From: Prevotella sp.
GTDB lineage: Bacteria > Bacteroidota > Bacteroidia > Bacteroidales > Bacteroidaceae
DNA: 64,000 nt
Reading direction: 5' to 3'
NCBI GenBank assembly: GCA_017619375.1
Contig: JAFZSL010000026.1
Span: 62,001 to 126,000 of the forward strand
In this document: positions 36,463 to 45,112 of the stretch, one piece after another
Layout of the letters: each line of letters starts with the position of its first letter
Position numbering within the stretch: the stretch's first letter is position 1
Program-made: the position numbers and the translations under genes
Notes under the pieces: generated by a model
Databases searched by the model: none
Told to the model about the DNA's origin: nothing
The model's input: only the letters and a program-made list of their open reading frames with translations

Positions 36463-39012
36463 TCAATGTGCACCCAATGCGATATCCACCACGACAGCAA
36501 CATCGGAAATGGTGATGGCACCGTCTCCTGTCGTGTCTGCATTGGCCTTGATGAATGTGGCAGGTTCTACATTCGTCAGACAGAAATCTACAATCAACGC
36601 TGCATCGGTGATGGTGATTTGGCCGTCGCCATTGACATCGCCAAGGAGAACTTTGTAATCGCCTGTTCGCTTGAGATAGATGTAGTCAAGTTCAAGGTTG
36701 TTGTTGTTCTCGGTGTCAGTGTTGATAATGGCTACGCTGAAGCCTTCAGGAACGTTCACTCCTTCTATCGTCTTCTCAGTTTGGGCGGAGTTGCCCCAAA
36801 CCTCGAGTTCTCCTATGACGGATGGAAGGGTATTGCCAACAACGCCGACACTGACAGTGGCATCGTTGCGGCTTCCGTTACGGGCACGAACGGTAACGGT
36901 GTATTGGCCGGCTGGCAGTGCCTCGGTCTTTACATAGCTGTCCTTGTACAGACGACGAGCCTGACCGTTGGCATAACGGCCGGGGAACAACCCATTAGCG
37001 GCCCATGAGTGTGAAGGTGTCAAGTCTTCTATTTCGCTGAAATAGTCGTAGTCGGCCTCCAGATAAGTCAAAGTTGGATTTTCGCCGGATGCAATGGTGA
37101 TGCCGTAATAGGGGTCGGTGGCATTTTGTTCGATGGCATACCACTTTCCGTCCTTCTCCACGGCCTTGGTGTAATAGACCACTTGTGAGAGTGTTTCCTT
37201 GATGGCGCCTTCTGCCACGACACCCAACTCGTTGCCTTCGCTGTCGATGGCGGTCAAGGTGAAGGGCACGTCTTGAGCTTCACGGAACTTGATGGTCACC
37301 ACGACACCATCGGCAACGACCTTGCCTTCGCTGTCATCGCTGACATAAATATAGGTGACATCCTCAAAGACAGGCTCGTCGCCGCTGTCATCCACCAATC
37401 TGCTGATGGTGATGGGGTTCTTGTCGGTGGAGGCAAGGAAAATCTCCACACCCACGGCACTATTGCGCACCTCCGGGTCTTTCAAATCCTTGCCGCTCTC
37501 ATCGACGAACTTCACGGTGTATTCTGCCACTTCGGGATCGCCGGTGCGCTTCAAGGTGAGGTAGTCCATCTCAAGGTTGGAGTTCCACTCCGTGGCGTTG
37601 TAAAGTGCAAGGGCATAACCCTCAGGCACCACAACGTCCTCAACGGTCATCTCTGCCTGCTGGCCACCAGACCACTCTGCGAAGGTGGCGGAGGGAGAGG
37701 CGGCGAGGTTGCCGTTTGCATCCACAATGTGTAGTGGCAATGTGGCTGTCTGTGAAGAACTTTGGTTGCGACCTCTGAGTGTGACAGTGTAGATGCCTGC
37801 TGGCAGCGGTGCTGTTACAACATAACTTTCTTTCTGCAAGCGTGGTGCGAGACCATTGGAGTAGCGGTCTGGGACGGAGCCGGTGGTGGCCCATGAACGA
37901 GACGGGGTGAGGTCCTCTATTTCGATAAAGTCATCCAATTCGGTGGGGGCATAGGTTACTGTGACATCATCACCTCCTTCGACGGTCACACCATAGTAGG
38001 CACCACTGGTCTTTTGTTCGGTCAGATACCATACATCATTCACTTTGATGCCTTTCCTATAATAGATATTGGCTTTCTCGCCTTCGAACAACACGCCACG
38101 GCTTAACTGTTGTAACTCGTTGCCATCGCCATCAACGGCAGTCACGATGTAGGCATCTTGATAAGCTTCCCTGAAAAGAACGGTCACCACGGTGTTGCCA
38201 TTGGCATTGATGACCTGACCATCGGCATCATCGCTCAGATACAGGTATTTCACATCATCCTTCCATCTGTCGGAACGGTCGGTCGAACTCAGTACGATGC
38301 CGTTGCCCACCACGCCGGAACGGGTTTCGCTGGCCAGAAGGATGCCGTCGGTAGTTTGGAAGTTGACAGTGTAAGAAGCGGTCTGCACTGTTTGTTTCAC
38401 TTCGCTCACGCTGATGCCCTTGATGGTTTGATTGATTTCATTCACACGTCCGGGTTTGAAAAAGCCTATGGAAACTCCGTCGGGAGTGACTTGAGTGACA
38501 CCTTTGCCGGTCACCTCACCGCTGGTCGACATATTGATGGAATATTCGCATTCGCCAGAGGCTTGGTCGATGGTAAGGAGTATCGACCATTCCCCACCGC
38601 GCACATCCTCTTTCTTGCCGAATGTGCTGGTCTGGATACCGTCAAAAAGGATGGCGCCATATTGGTCTTGTCCGTAGGAGCGAAATTCCACGCCACCGAT
38701 CTTGAGGTAGTTGTAACCTCCGGCACGGCCGGTTGACTGCCCCACATTCCATGTCATGTTGAGAGTGATGATGGAATTCTCGGAGAAGGAAATGCTCTTC
38801 TTGTTCTCATAACTGGTGTTCGAGGCTGTAAAATAGAGGTTGCCCTCAGCATTCACACTCACCGTAGCATAGTCGCCAGGCCAGTCTTCGATGTCGGCGG
38901 AAGTCCATGTACCGGCTTCTTTCTGGTACAACATAGTGGATTGTGCAGAAACGCACAAGCCCGTCAGCACGAATAGTGCCAACAATAAAGTTCTTAAAGT
39001 GAAAGGTTTCAT
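36463..39012 (-). CDS. Secreted protein with two duplicated modules and a dockerin-like C terminus
   Basis: An 849-residue exported protein. A signal peptide (to about 24) is followed by a jelly-roll-like N-terminal domain (30-205). Then come two homologous modules of about 280 residues (213-490 and 497-785) that share YTV.F, YLSDD/YVSDD, FREA, YYGVT/YYGIT, EIEDLTPSRSW/SHSW, RYSNG/RYANG and LEMDYLTLKRTG/LELDYIYLKRTG. The final 60 residues have two dockerin-like calcium loops (GDVNGDGQITITDAAL, ADTTGDGAITISDVAV). No catalytic motif was found. It may be a surface adhesin or polysaccharide-binding protein. Confidence 0.75.
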   Translation of the reverse strand: MKPFTLRTLLLALFVLTGLCVSAQSTMLYQKEAGTWTSADIEDWPGDYATVSVNAEGNLYFTASNTSYENKKSISFSENSIITLNMTWNVGQSTGRAGGYNYLKIGGVEFRSYGQDQYGAILFDGIQTSTFGKKEDVRGGEWSILLTIDQASGECEYSINMSTSGEVTGKGVTQVTPDGVSIGFFKPGRVNEINQTIKGISVSEVKQTVQTASYTVNFQTTDGILLASETRSGVVGNGIVLSSTDRSDRWKDDVKYLYLSDDADGQVINANGNTVVTVLFREAYQDAYIVTAVDGDGNELQQLSRGVLFEGEKANIYYRKGIKVNDVWYLTEQKTSGAYYGVTVEGGDDVTVTYAPTELDDFIEIEDLTPSRSWATTGSVPDRYSNGLAPRLQKESYVVTAPLPAGIYTVTLRGRNQSSSQTATLPLHIVDANGNLAASPSATFAEWSGGQQAEMTVEDVVVPEGYALALYNATEWNSNLEMDYLTLKRTGDPEVAEYTVKFVDESGKDLKDPEVRNSAVGVEIFLASTDKNPITISRLVDDSGDEPVFEDVTYIYVSDDSEGKVVADGVVVTIKFREAQDVPFTLTAIDSEGNELGVVAEGAIKETLSQVVYYTKAVEKDGKWYAIEQNATDPYYGITIASGENPTLTYLEADYDYFSEIEDLTPSHSWAANGLFPGRYANGQARRLYKDSYVKTEALPAGQYTVTVRARNGSRNDATVSVGVVGNTLPSVIGELEVWGNSAQTEKTIEGVNVPEGFSVAIINTDTENNNNLELDYIYLKRTGDYKVLLGDVNGDGQITITDAALIVDFCLTNVEPATFIKANADTTGDGAITISDVAVVVDIALGAH

Positions 39013-39053
39013 ATAGTTTGATGATTGGTTATGATTAGTTGCCTTGTTAACTG

Positions 39054-39061
39054 CAAAAATA
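39054..39061 (-). promoter_or_regulatory. -7 box of the duplicated-module protein gene
   Basis: TATTTTTG on the minus strand, 41 nt upstream of the ATG; a TTTG lies 16 nt further upstream, slightly short of the usual spacing. Confidence 0.5.
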
Positions 39062-39168
39062 CAAAAAAAAGTAACACCAAATTCTTTGGGGACAAAAATA
39101 CAAGGAATTAAACCACTTTTTAGTGATTTTCTTGCTCAGACGACAAAGTGCTTGAAAATGCAAGAAGC

Positions 39169-40557
39169 TCAGCCAAAGAGTTCGCGCAACGCTTCTTCCA
39201 CCTTCTTTACAGGGTGGATTTTGATGTTGAAGCGTCGTGTGTCCATGCTGCCATAGTTGTATTTGGGGATGATGATGTCGGTGAATCCCAGTTTTTCTGC
39301 CTCAGCCACTCGTTGCTCGATGCGGCTGACAGGACGTACCTCACCACTGAGTCCCACCTCGCCGGCCATGCACCATCCAGGTTCTATGGCAGTGTCCACA
39401 TTGCTCGACAGGACGGCGGAGATGATGCTCAAGTCCATGGCCATGTCGGTTACACGAAGGCCTCCTGCGATGTTGACAAAGACATCTTTCTGCATCAGTT
39501 TGAATCCCACGCGTTTTTCCAATACAGCGAGCAGCATGTTGAGGCGACGGTGCTCGAAACCGGTCGCCGACCGTTGCGGGGTGCCGTATGCCGCAGTGGA
39601 CACCAAGGCCTGGGTTTCAAGCAAGAAGGGGCGCACGCCCTCAATGGCGGCCGTGATGGCCACGCCCGACAACCCTTCATGATCTTGGTTGAGCAATAGC
39701 TCGGAGGGGTTGGAAACCGCCCTGAGTCCGTGCTGCTGCATCTCGTAAATGCCAAGTTCGCTGGTGCTGCCGAATCGATTTTTGATGGAGCGTAGGATGC
39801 GGTACATGTAATGCTGGTCACCCTCGAACTGAATCACAGTATCGACGATGTGTTCCAAAATCTTGGGACCGGCCAAAGTGCCTTCCTTTGTGATGTGCCC
39901 AATCATGATGACGGGTATGCCGCTCGACTTGGAAAAACGGAGCAAGGCGGAGGCGCATTCACGCACTTGGGAGAGACTGCCGGGTGAACTGTCCACCTCC
40001 TCGGTGGAGATGGTTTGGATGGAGTCGATGATGACAAGGTCGGGGTGTGAGTCCTTGATTTGCGCGAAGATGTTCTCCAGGGAGGTCTCGCACAAAATCA
40101 TCACATGTTCGCTATCTCCCTTCCCGATGCGGTCGGCTCGCATCTTTAATTGATAGGAACTTTCCTCTCCACTCACGTAGAGGATTTGCCGTTCTGGCAT
40201 GTTGAGGATGGTTTGCAAGGTGAGCGTGCTCTTGCCAATGCCAGGCTCGCCACCAAGCAGGACGATGGAGCCGGGGACAAGACCACCTCCCAAGACTCTG
40301 TTCAACTCGCCGTCATGCATGTCCAGACGAGGCGATTCCTGGGCGGAGATGTCTTTCAATGGGGTAGGGCGCGTCTTGCCACCAAGCTGTGACCGCAGCG
40401 ATGAGGCGGCGGCTCGTGCAGCTTGGCTGCCTGTCTCGTTGGCGATACGTATTTCCTTGAAAGTGTTCCATTGACCGCAAGCGGGGCATTTGCCAATCCA
40501 TTTGGCTGACTCTTGTCCGCAGTTGGAGCACACATATGCGATTTTATCTTTTGCCAT
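39169..40557 (-). CDS. radA: DNA repair protein RadA
   Basis: A RecA-like ATPase helping branch migration in recombination. The 462-residue protein has the N-terminal C4 zinc finger (CSNCGQE ... CPACGQW), the Walker A GGEPGIGKST, the RadA-specific KNRFG (IKNRFGSTSE) and the C-terminal Lon-protease-like domain. Length is standard. Single gene with its own promoter. Confidence 0.96.
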   Translation of the reverse strand: MAKDKIAYVCSNCGQESAKWIGKCPACGQWNTFKEIRIANETGSQAARAAASSLRSQLGGKTRPTPLKDISAQESPRLDMHDGELNRVLGGGLVPGSIVLLGGEPGIGKSTLTLQTILNMPERQILYVSGEESSYQLKMRADRIGKGDSEHVMILCETSLENIFAQIKDSHPDLVIIDSIQTISTEEVDSSPGSLSQVRECASALLRFSKSSGIPVIMIGHITKEGTLAGPKILEHIVDTVIQFEGDQHYMYRILRSIKNRFGSTSELGIYEMQQHGLRAVSNPSELLLNQDHEGLSGVAITAAIEGVRPFLLETQALVSTAAYGTPQRSATGFEHRRLNMLLAVLEKRVGFKLMQKDVFVNIAGGLRVTDMAMDLSIISAVLSSNVDTAIEPGWCMAGEVGLSGEVRPVSRIEQRVAEAEKLGFTDIIIPKYNYGSMDTRRFNIKIHPVKKVEEALRELFG

Positions 40558-40601
40558 GGGGGTGAATATGATATTAAGAACGTGGTTGATGAATCATATT
40601 G

Positions 40602-40609
40602 CAAAAGTA
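40602..40609 (-). promoter_or_regulatory. radA -7 box
   Basis: TACTTTTG on the minus strand, 44 nt upstream of the radA ATG. Confidence 0.55.
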
Positions 40610-40642
40610 CAAAAAAAAAGCGTATTTCCTTGTTTGGAGAAT

Positions 40643-40691
40643 AAAAAAGGCAGGAAGGCCTTTCCTTTTTGGGAAAACGACATTCCTGCCT
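40643..40691 (-). terminator. htpG terminator
   Basis: AGGCAGGAA (40648-40656) pairs with TTCCTGCCT (40683-40691); read on the minus strand it is followed by six T. Confidence 0.75.
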
Positions 40692-40711
40692 GAAATGAAA
40701 TTGGGGCTAAC

Positions 40712-42766
40712 CTATTTGATCATGTCGACCGACCTTTTGAGGAAAGCTGCGAGTGCGGCACCTTTCAGCATGCCGTTCTGCAGCAAGGCAAGGTCGATCA
40801 ATTGATGGATGACATCGTTGCCTTTGGCGTGGTCGGAGACGATTTGCTTCTTTTTCTCGTTCTCTTCACGCACTTTCTTCTCCGTGTCAGCCACGTCGTC
40901 CTTCTCTTCTTGGGTCACCTCTTCTGGTTTTTTCTTCTCTTGTTCTTGGTGCAAGATGGCAAGACGTGCCTCCAAACCTTTGATCTCAGCTTTCACAGGT
41001 TTGAGCGCTTCTGCACAACCGGCATTTTCTTCATCAAGGACACGTTTGACAAGCGGGTGGTCGCTGTTGAGCACCATGCTGTAGGTGTCGGGCATTTCCC
41101 CGTAGAAAGCCATGCCGCTCTGATAACGGCTGATGTCCTTCATCCTTCTCATATATTCGCTCTGTGTGATGACCACCGGTTGGGTGTCTGCTCCAAGGGC
41201 TTGCACCTCGACATAGATGTTGGTCTTCTCCATGGCAGGGAGTTGTGAACGGAAGGCTTGTGACAGAATGTCAGTGTCCTCGTCGCTCAATTCACTCTCC
41301 TTTTTGTCCTCTTTGACAATGAGCCTGTCGATGACGTCGCCATCCACACGGGTGAAACGACTCTTTTCCAATTTCTGTTCCAGCATGGAAACCATTGGCG
41401 TGTCCAAGTCTCCATCCATGAGCAGAACGCTGTAGCCTTTTGCCTTGGCTGCCTCGATGTAGCTGTATTGGTCTTCCACATTGTTGGCATAGAGATACAC
41501 CAATGTGTCGTTCTTGTCGGTCTGGTTCTCCTTGATAAGTGTGGCGTATTCCTCATAAGTGAAATACTTGCCTTCGGTGTCCTTCAGCAGGGCAAAGTCC
41601 TTGGCGCGGTCATAGAAGTCTTCTTGTGAAAGCATTCCATAATTGATGAATATCTTCAAGTCATCCCATTTCGACTCATAGTCCTTGCGGTCATCCTTGA
41701 AAATGCTGTTGAGGCGGTCGGCAACCTTCTTGGTGATGTAGGTGGATATCTTCTTCACGTTGGCGTCGCTCTGAAGATATGAACGGCTGACGTTGAGGGG
41801 GATGTCGGGCGAGTCGATTACACCATGCAACAAGGTGAGGAATTCAGGAACGATGCCTTCAACCTGGTCGGTCACAAAGACCTGGTTGCAATAAAGCTGA
41901 ATCTTGTTGCGCTGCAGGTCGATGTTTGATTTCACTCTTGGGAAATAGAGGATTCCTGTGAGGTTGAAGGGGAAATCAACGTTCAAATGAATCCAGAAGA
42001 GAGGCTCGTCCTGCATGGGATAGAGCTTGCGGTAGAATGTCTTGTAGTCTTCATCGGAAAGCGAACTGGGGGATTTTGACCACATTGGCTCGGAGTCATT
42101 GATGATGTTGGCTTCATCGGTATCCACTTGTTTGCCATCCTTCCATTCAGTCTTCTTGCCGAAGGCGATGGGCACGGGCATGAACTTGCAATACTTGTCA
42201 AGCAAGCCTTGGATTTTCTCTTTCTCAAGGAATTCTTTGCAATCTTCTGCCAAATGGAGGATGATGTCACTGCCGCGCTCTTCCTTCTCTGTTTCAGTGA
42301 TTTCATATTCCGGACTTCCGTCGCAGCTCCATTTCACAGCGACTGCATCATCCTTGTAGCTTTTCGTCACGATCTCCACCTTGTCGCTCACCATGAACGC
42401 GCTGTAGAAACCAAGTCCGAAATGACCGATGATGGCGTTGGCGTTGTCCTTGTACTTGTCAAGGAAATCATTTACGCCTGAGAAGGCGATCTGGTTAATG
42501 TATTTGTCTATCTCCTCGGCTGTCATACCTATGCCACGGTCGCTGAAGGTCAACGTGCCTTTGGCGGCGTCAATGTTTACTTGTATGGTGAGGTCGCCCA
42601 AATCTCCTTTGAAATCGCCTCGCTCGGCCAAGGTCTTCAACTTTTGTGTGGCGTCTACGGCGTTGGACACCATCTCACGGAGGAAAATCTCATGGTCTGA
42701 ATAAAGGAATTTTTTGATGACGGGAAATATGTTCTCCGTCGTCACTCCAATGTTGCCTTTTTGCAT
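40712..42766 (-). CDS. htpG: Molecular chaperone HtpG (Hsp90)
   Basis: ATP-dependent chaperone. The 684-residue protein has the GHKL ATPase domain (FLREMVSNAVDA, DRGIGMTAEEID, GHFGLGFYSAFMV), middle domain and C-terminal dimerisation domain. It is longer than the E. coli protein because of a charged Glu/Lys stretch near the C terminus (EKKKPEEVTQEEKDDVADTE region), as is usual in Bacteroidetes. No heat-shock promoter element was recognised upstream. Confidence 0.96.
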   Translation of the reverse strand: MQKGNIGVTTENIFPVIKKFLYSDHEIFLREMVSNAVDATQKLKTLAERGDFKGDLGDLTIQVNIDAAKGTLTFSDRGIGMTAEEIDKYINQIAFSGVNDFLDKYKDNANAIIGHFGLGFYSAFMVSDKVEIVTKSYKDDAVAVKWSCDGSPEYEITETEKEERGSDIILHLAEDCKEFLEKEKIQGLLDKYCKFMPVPIAFGKKTEWKDGKQVDTDEANIINDSEPMWSKSPSSLSDEDYKTFYRKLYPMQDEPLFWIHLNVDFPFNLTGILYFPRVKSNIDLQRNKIQLYCNQVFVTDQVEGIVPEFLTLLHGVIDSPDIPLNVSRSYLQSDANVKKISTYITKKVADRLNSIFKDDRKDYESKWDDLKIFINYGMLSQEDFYDRAKDFALLKDTEGKYFTYEEYATLIKENQTDKNDTLVYLYANNVEDQYSYIEAAKAKGYSVLLMDGDLDTPMVSMLEQKLEKSRFTRVDGDVIDRLIVKEDKKESELSDEDTDILSQAFRSQLPAMEKTNIYVEVQALGADTQPVVITQSEYMRRMKDISRYQSGMAFYGEMPDTYSMVLNSDHPLVKRVLDEENAGCAEALKPVKAEIKGLEARLAILHQEQEKKKPEEVTQEEKDDVADTEKKVREENEKKKQIVSDHAKGNDVIHQLIDLALLQNGMLKGAALAAFLKRSVDMIK

Positions 42767-42942
42767 GTCGTTATTGTTTTATATGTTGTTGATGATTTTT
42801 GTCATTTCAGCCTTTTATCTGCAAATACCGTGCCAAAGAGCTGGTTTTCGCAAATCCTATTTCTTCAATTTCAACAGGCTGGCTTTTTCCCTTCAATAAG
42901 TATAAAAAATCGAAAAAATAAAAAGATTTTTGCAAAATACTA

Positions 42943-42971
42943 TTGGTTTTTCATTTTTTTTGTTATATTTG
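42943..42971 (+). promoter_or_regulatory. Promoter of the orphan transcript
   Basis: TATATTTG at 42964-42971 with a TTG at 42943-42945 about 18 nt upstream. There is no protein gene on the plus strand downstream for more than 1.5 kb, so it drives a free-standing transcript. Confidence 0.6.
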
Positions 42972-42977
42972 CAACAA

Positions 42978-43194
42978 AATAATTGTGACGCCATTAAATC
43001 TAAGAGCATTGCTATCGTGGTGATGATGAAAATACGACATTCATCCTATATTTATAATAAGGTGGAACCACAGAAGATGCCATGGCGTCCAACGTTAATG
43101 GTTGATTCTTTATAACATATTTGTTCAATAGGTAGTTTTTTGAAAGGTATGCCCCGGCTACAGTAGTGATACTATTGGTCGGGGCCTTTGTTTT
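42978..43194 (+). ncRNA. Candidate structured small RNA (about 215 nt), unassigned
   Basis: Bounded by a -7 box and a long intrinsic terminator, both on the plus strand, between two minus-strand genes. Visible structure: a hairpin GATGATG (43022-43028) with CATTCATC (43038-43045); and two mutually exclusive pairings of the 5' end, GACGCC (42987-42992) with GGCGTC (43084-43089), or CCATTAA (42991-42997) with TTAATGG (43095-43101). A 30-codon frame (ATG 43024 to TAA 43116) lies inside and could be a small peptide or leader, with no recognised similarity. It does not resemble SRP RNA or tmRNA. The 5' end is estimated from the promoter. Confidence 0.5.
43143..43194 (+). terminator. Terminator of the orphan transcript
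   Basis: AAAG and GCCCCG (43143-43156) pair with CGGGGC and CTTT (43180-43189), with an inner AGTAGT/ACTATT extension, followed by GTTTT. A long, GC-rich intrinsic terminator. Confidence 0.75.
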
Positions 43195-43224
43195 AGGCGG
43201 ATTTTGAAGCCGTCCTTTGTTATG

Positions 43225-43252
43225 AAAAAACCTGCCTCTCTGGGAGGCAGGT
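43225..43252 (-). terminator. pepD terminator
   Basis: ACCTGCCTC (43230-43238) pairs with GAGGCAGGT (43244-43252); on the minus strand a run of T follows (A run at 43225-43230). Confidence 0.8.
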
Positions 43253-43267
43253 CTCACCATTAATCAA

Positions 43268-44719
43268 TTATTCTATGGATTTCAGGATTTCCAGCAAATG
43301 ATCCCATACCATCTGCACTGTGGGAATGAGCAAACGTTCGTCGGGGGAGTGGACACCACGAAGGGTGGGACCGAACGATACCATGTCCATATTGGGATAA
43401 CGCTCGGAGAAAAGACCACACTCCAAACCTGCATGGATACCCAAGACCTTCGGGTCCTTGCCAAACAATTTTCTGTAGGTGTCTACCACGAATTTGGTCA
43501 ATTTGCTATTGGGATTCATCTTCCAAGCCGGATATCCGTCACTTTGTTCCACCTCGGCACCTGCCAATTGGAACAACGCCTTCACGGTGTTGGCCATGTT
43601 GCGAAGGTTGCTCATCACGTTGGAGCGTTGACTGGCGACGATGGTCATCGACTCGTCGCTGCTTTGCACACTGGCCACATTGCTGCTGGTCTCCACCAAC
43701 CATGATATTTCTTCATCCTGACACATGGACAGCACGCCGTTGTCGAGGGCTTGCAGGGAGCGGATGATGCGTGTGGAGACGTCGGCAGGCAGCACCGGCT
43801 GGGCCTCTGTGCTCTCCATGGCAAATTCCATGGCGGTGTCGGTCACATGGTATTCCTCTTCCACGTCCGAAGCAAAAATGTTCCATGCGGCTTTCACCTC
43901 TTCTTTCTTATCGGAAGGCACACTGAACACAACGGCGCCATCGCGAGGGATGGCATTGTGCATCTTGCCGGAATTGAAGCAGGCCAGACGAACACCGTAT
44001 TGCTCGTTGATGGTGTAAAGGAAGCGTGCAAGAATCTTGATGGCGTTGGCCCGCTTCTTGTTGATGTCATCGCCCGAATGGCCGCCACATAATCCCTTCA
44101 GCGTAGCTTTCAAGAAGAATTGGTCGGTTGGAGCGTTTTCCCTGGCATAAGTGAAACGGGCATGGGTGGTGATGCCACCGGCGCACGATACGAAAATCTG
44201 CCCTTCATCTTCGGAGTCGAGGTTGATGAGCATGTCGCCTGTCATGAAACCTGCTTGTAAGCCGAAGGCGCCGGTCAGACCAGTTTCCTCATCCACGGTG
44301 AAGAGACATTCTATGGGACCATGGGCAATGTCGTCGCTGTCGAGCAGCGCCAATTCCATGGCTACACCTATGCCATCGTCAGCACCCAATGTGGTTCCTT
44401 TGGCTCTCAACCACTCACCATCCACATAGGTCTCTATCGGGTCGGTCTCGAAATTGATGTCCACATCCACCAATTTGTCACATACCATGTCCATATGGCT
44501 TTGCAACACTACGGTTGGGCGATTCTCATAACCTGGAGTGGCGGGCTTGCTGATAAGCACGTTGCCTGTCTCGTCGACTTTGGTTTCAAGACCACGTTGC
44601 TTGCCGAAGTCCAACAGGTAGGCTATCATTTTCTCCTCATGCTTGGAAGGGCGGGGGATCGAGTTGATTTTGGCAAATTGCTCGAAAACACGCCGTGGGG
44701 TCAGTTCTGTATTCTCCAT
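43268..44719 (-). CDS. pepD: Aminoacyl-histidine dipeptidase (M20 family)
   Basis: A cytosolic zinc dipeptidase that hydrolyses Xaa-His and other dipeptides. The 483-residue protein shows the M20 active-site series: QSHMDMVCD, the bridging aspartate in LGADDGIG, and the general base in VDEETGLTG. A lid/dimerisation domain sits in the middle and a metal-ligand histidine in LGIHAGLECG. Length is that of the PepD/carnosinase-like group. Single gene ending at a strong terminator. Confidence 0.93.
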   Translation of the reverse strand: MENTELTPRRVFEQFAKINSIPRPSKHEEKMIAYLLDFGKQRGLETKVDETGNVLISKPATPGYENRPTVVLQSHMDMVCDKLVDVDINFETDPIETYVDGEWLRAKGTTLGADDGIGVAMELALLDSDDIAHGPIECLFTVDEETGLTGAFGLQAGFMTGDMLINLDSEDEGQIFVSCAGGITTHARFTYARENAPTDQFFLKATLKGLCGGHSGDDINKKRANAIKILARFLYTINEQYGVRLACFNSGKMHNAIPRDGAVVFSVPSDKKEEVKAAWNIFASDVEEEYHVTDTAMEFAMESTEAQPVLPADVSTRIIRSLQALDNGVLSMCQDEEISWLVETSSNVASVQSSDESMTIVASQRSNVMSNLRNMANTVKALFQLAGAEVEQSDGYPAWKMNPNSKLTKFVVDTYRKLFGKDPKVLGIHAGLECGLFSERYPNMDMVSFGPTLRGVHSPDERLLIPTVQMVWDHLLEILKSIE

Positions 44720-44776
44720 CTCTTTTCTTCTTTTTAATTACATTAGGGTATAAATTGTTAAAACTTGTGCTTTATT

Positions 44777-44807
44777 TTTTGAAATTAGCGATGTTTATAT
44801 TAACTTT
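44777..44807 (+). promoter_or_regulatory. Promoter of the small membrane protein - ompH unit
   Basis: TTTG at 44777-44780, a 19-nt spacer and TAACTTTG at 44800-44807, a full consensus match. Leader of about 65 nt. Confidence 0.7.
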
Positions 44808-44878
44808 GCAGCGTTTTAGCGGTTACCTGCAACATAAGACGCAACATATGCCCTTATAGACCGCAAAGATAATAATAA

Positions 44879-45103
44879 ATGACGGAAATTCTCATCTCAA
44901 GCGTGTTAATAATTGCTATCGCGATGTTGTTGCTGTCTGTGAAGGTGATTTTCAAGAAAAACGGCTCGTTCACATCCCAACATATTCACGACAGTGAAGC
45001 CATGCGCGAAAGGGGGATTCATTGTGTCATCGACCAAGACCGCGAGCAACGGGAGAAGAGACAAGCCGTCAGTGAAAAGTCAAGAACAAACCAAAATACA
45101 TAA
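44879..45103 (+). CDS. Small single-span membrane protein, 74 aa
   Basis: A short protein with one N-terminal transmembrane helix (ILISSVLIIAIAMLLLSVKV) followed by a charged, likely cytoplasmic tail (DQDREQREKRQ). No family recognised. A full promoter precedes it and ompH begins 9 bp after its stop, so it is probably a real gene coupled to ompH. Confidence 0.7.
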   Translation: MTEILISSVLIIAIAMLLLSVKVIFKKNGSFTSQHIHDSEAMRERGIHCVIDQDREQREKRQAVSEKSRTNQNT

Positions 45104-45112
45104 TAATTAGTA

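Larger units (their letters stand above)
42767..43267. other. Large intergenic region between htpG and pepD
   Basis: A 501-bp gap between two minus-strand genes. It contains a plus-strand promoter, a structured transcript and its terminator (listed separately), then the pepD terminator. The part nearest htpG (42767-42940) is AT-rich with no recognised element. Confidence 0.7.

Noticed and set aside
10082..39012. A cellulosome-like complex built on the dockerin ends
   Set aside because: No cohesin or scaffoldin is present in the window; the ends alone do not prove docking.
42930..43115. 61-codon plus-strand frame across the orphan transcript
   Set aside because: Its first part lies upstream of the promoter box, so that part cannot be translated; only the last 30 codons fall inside the transcript.
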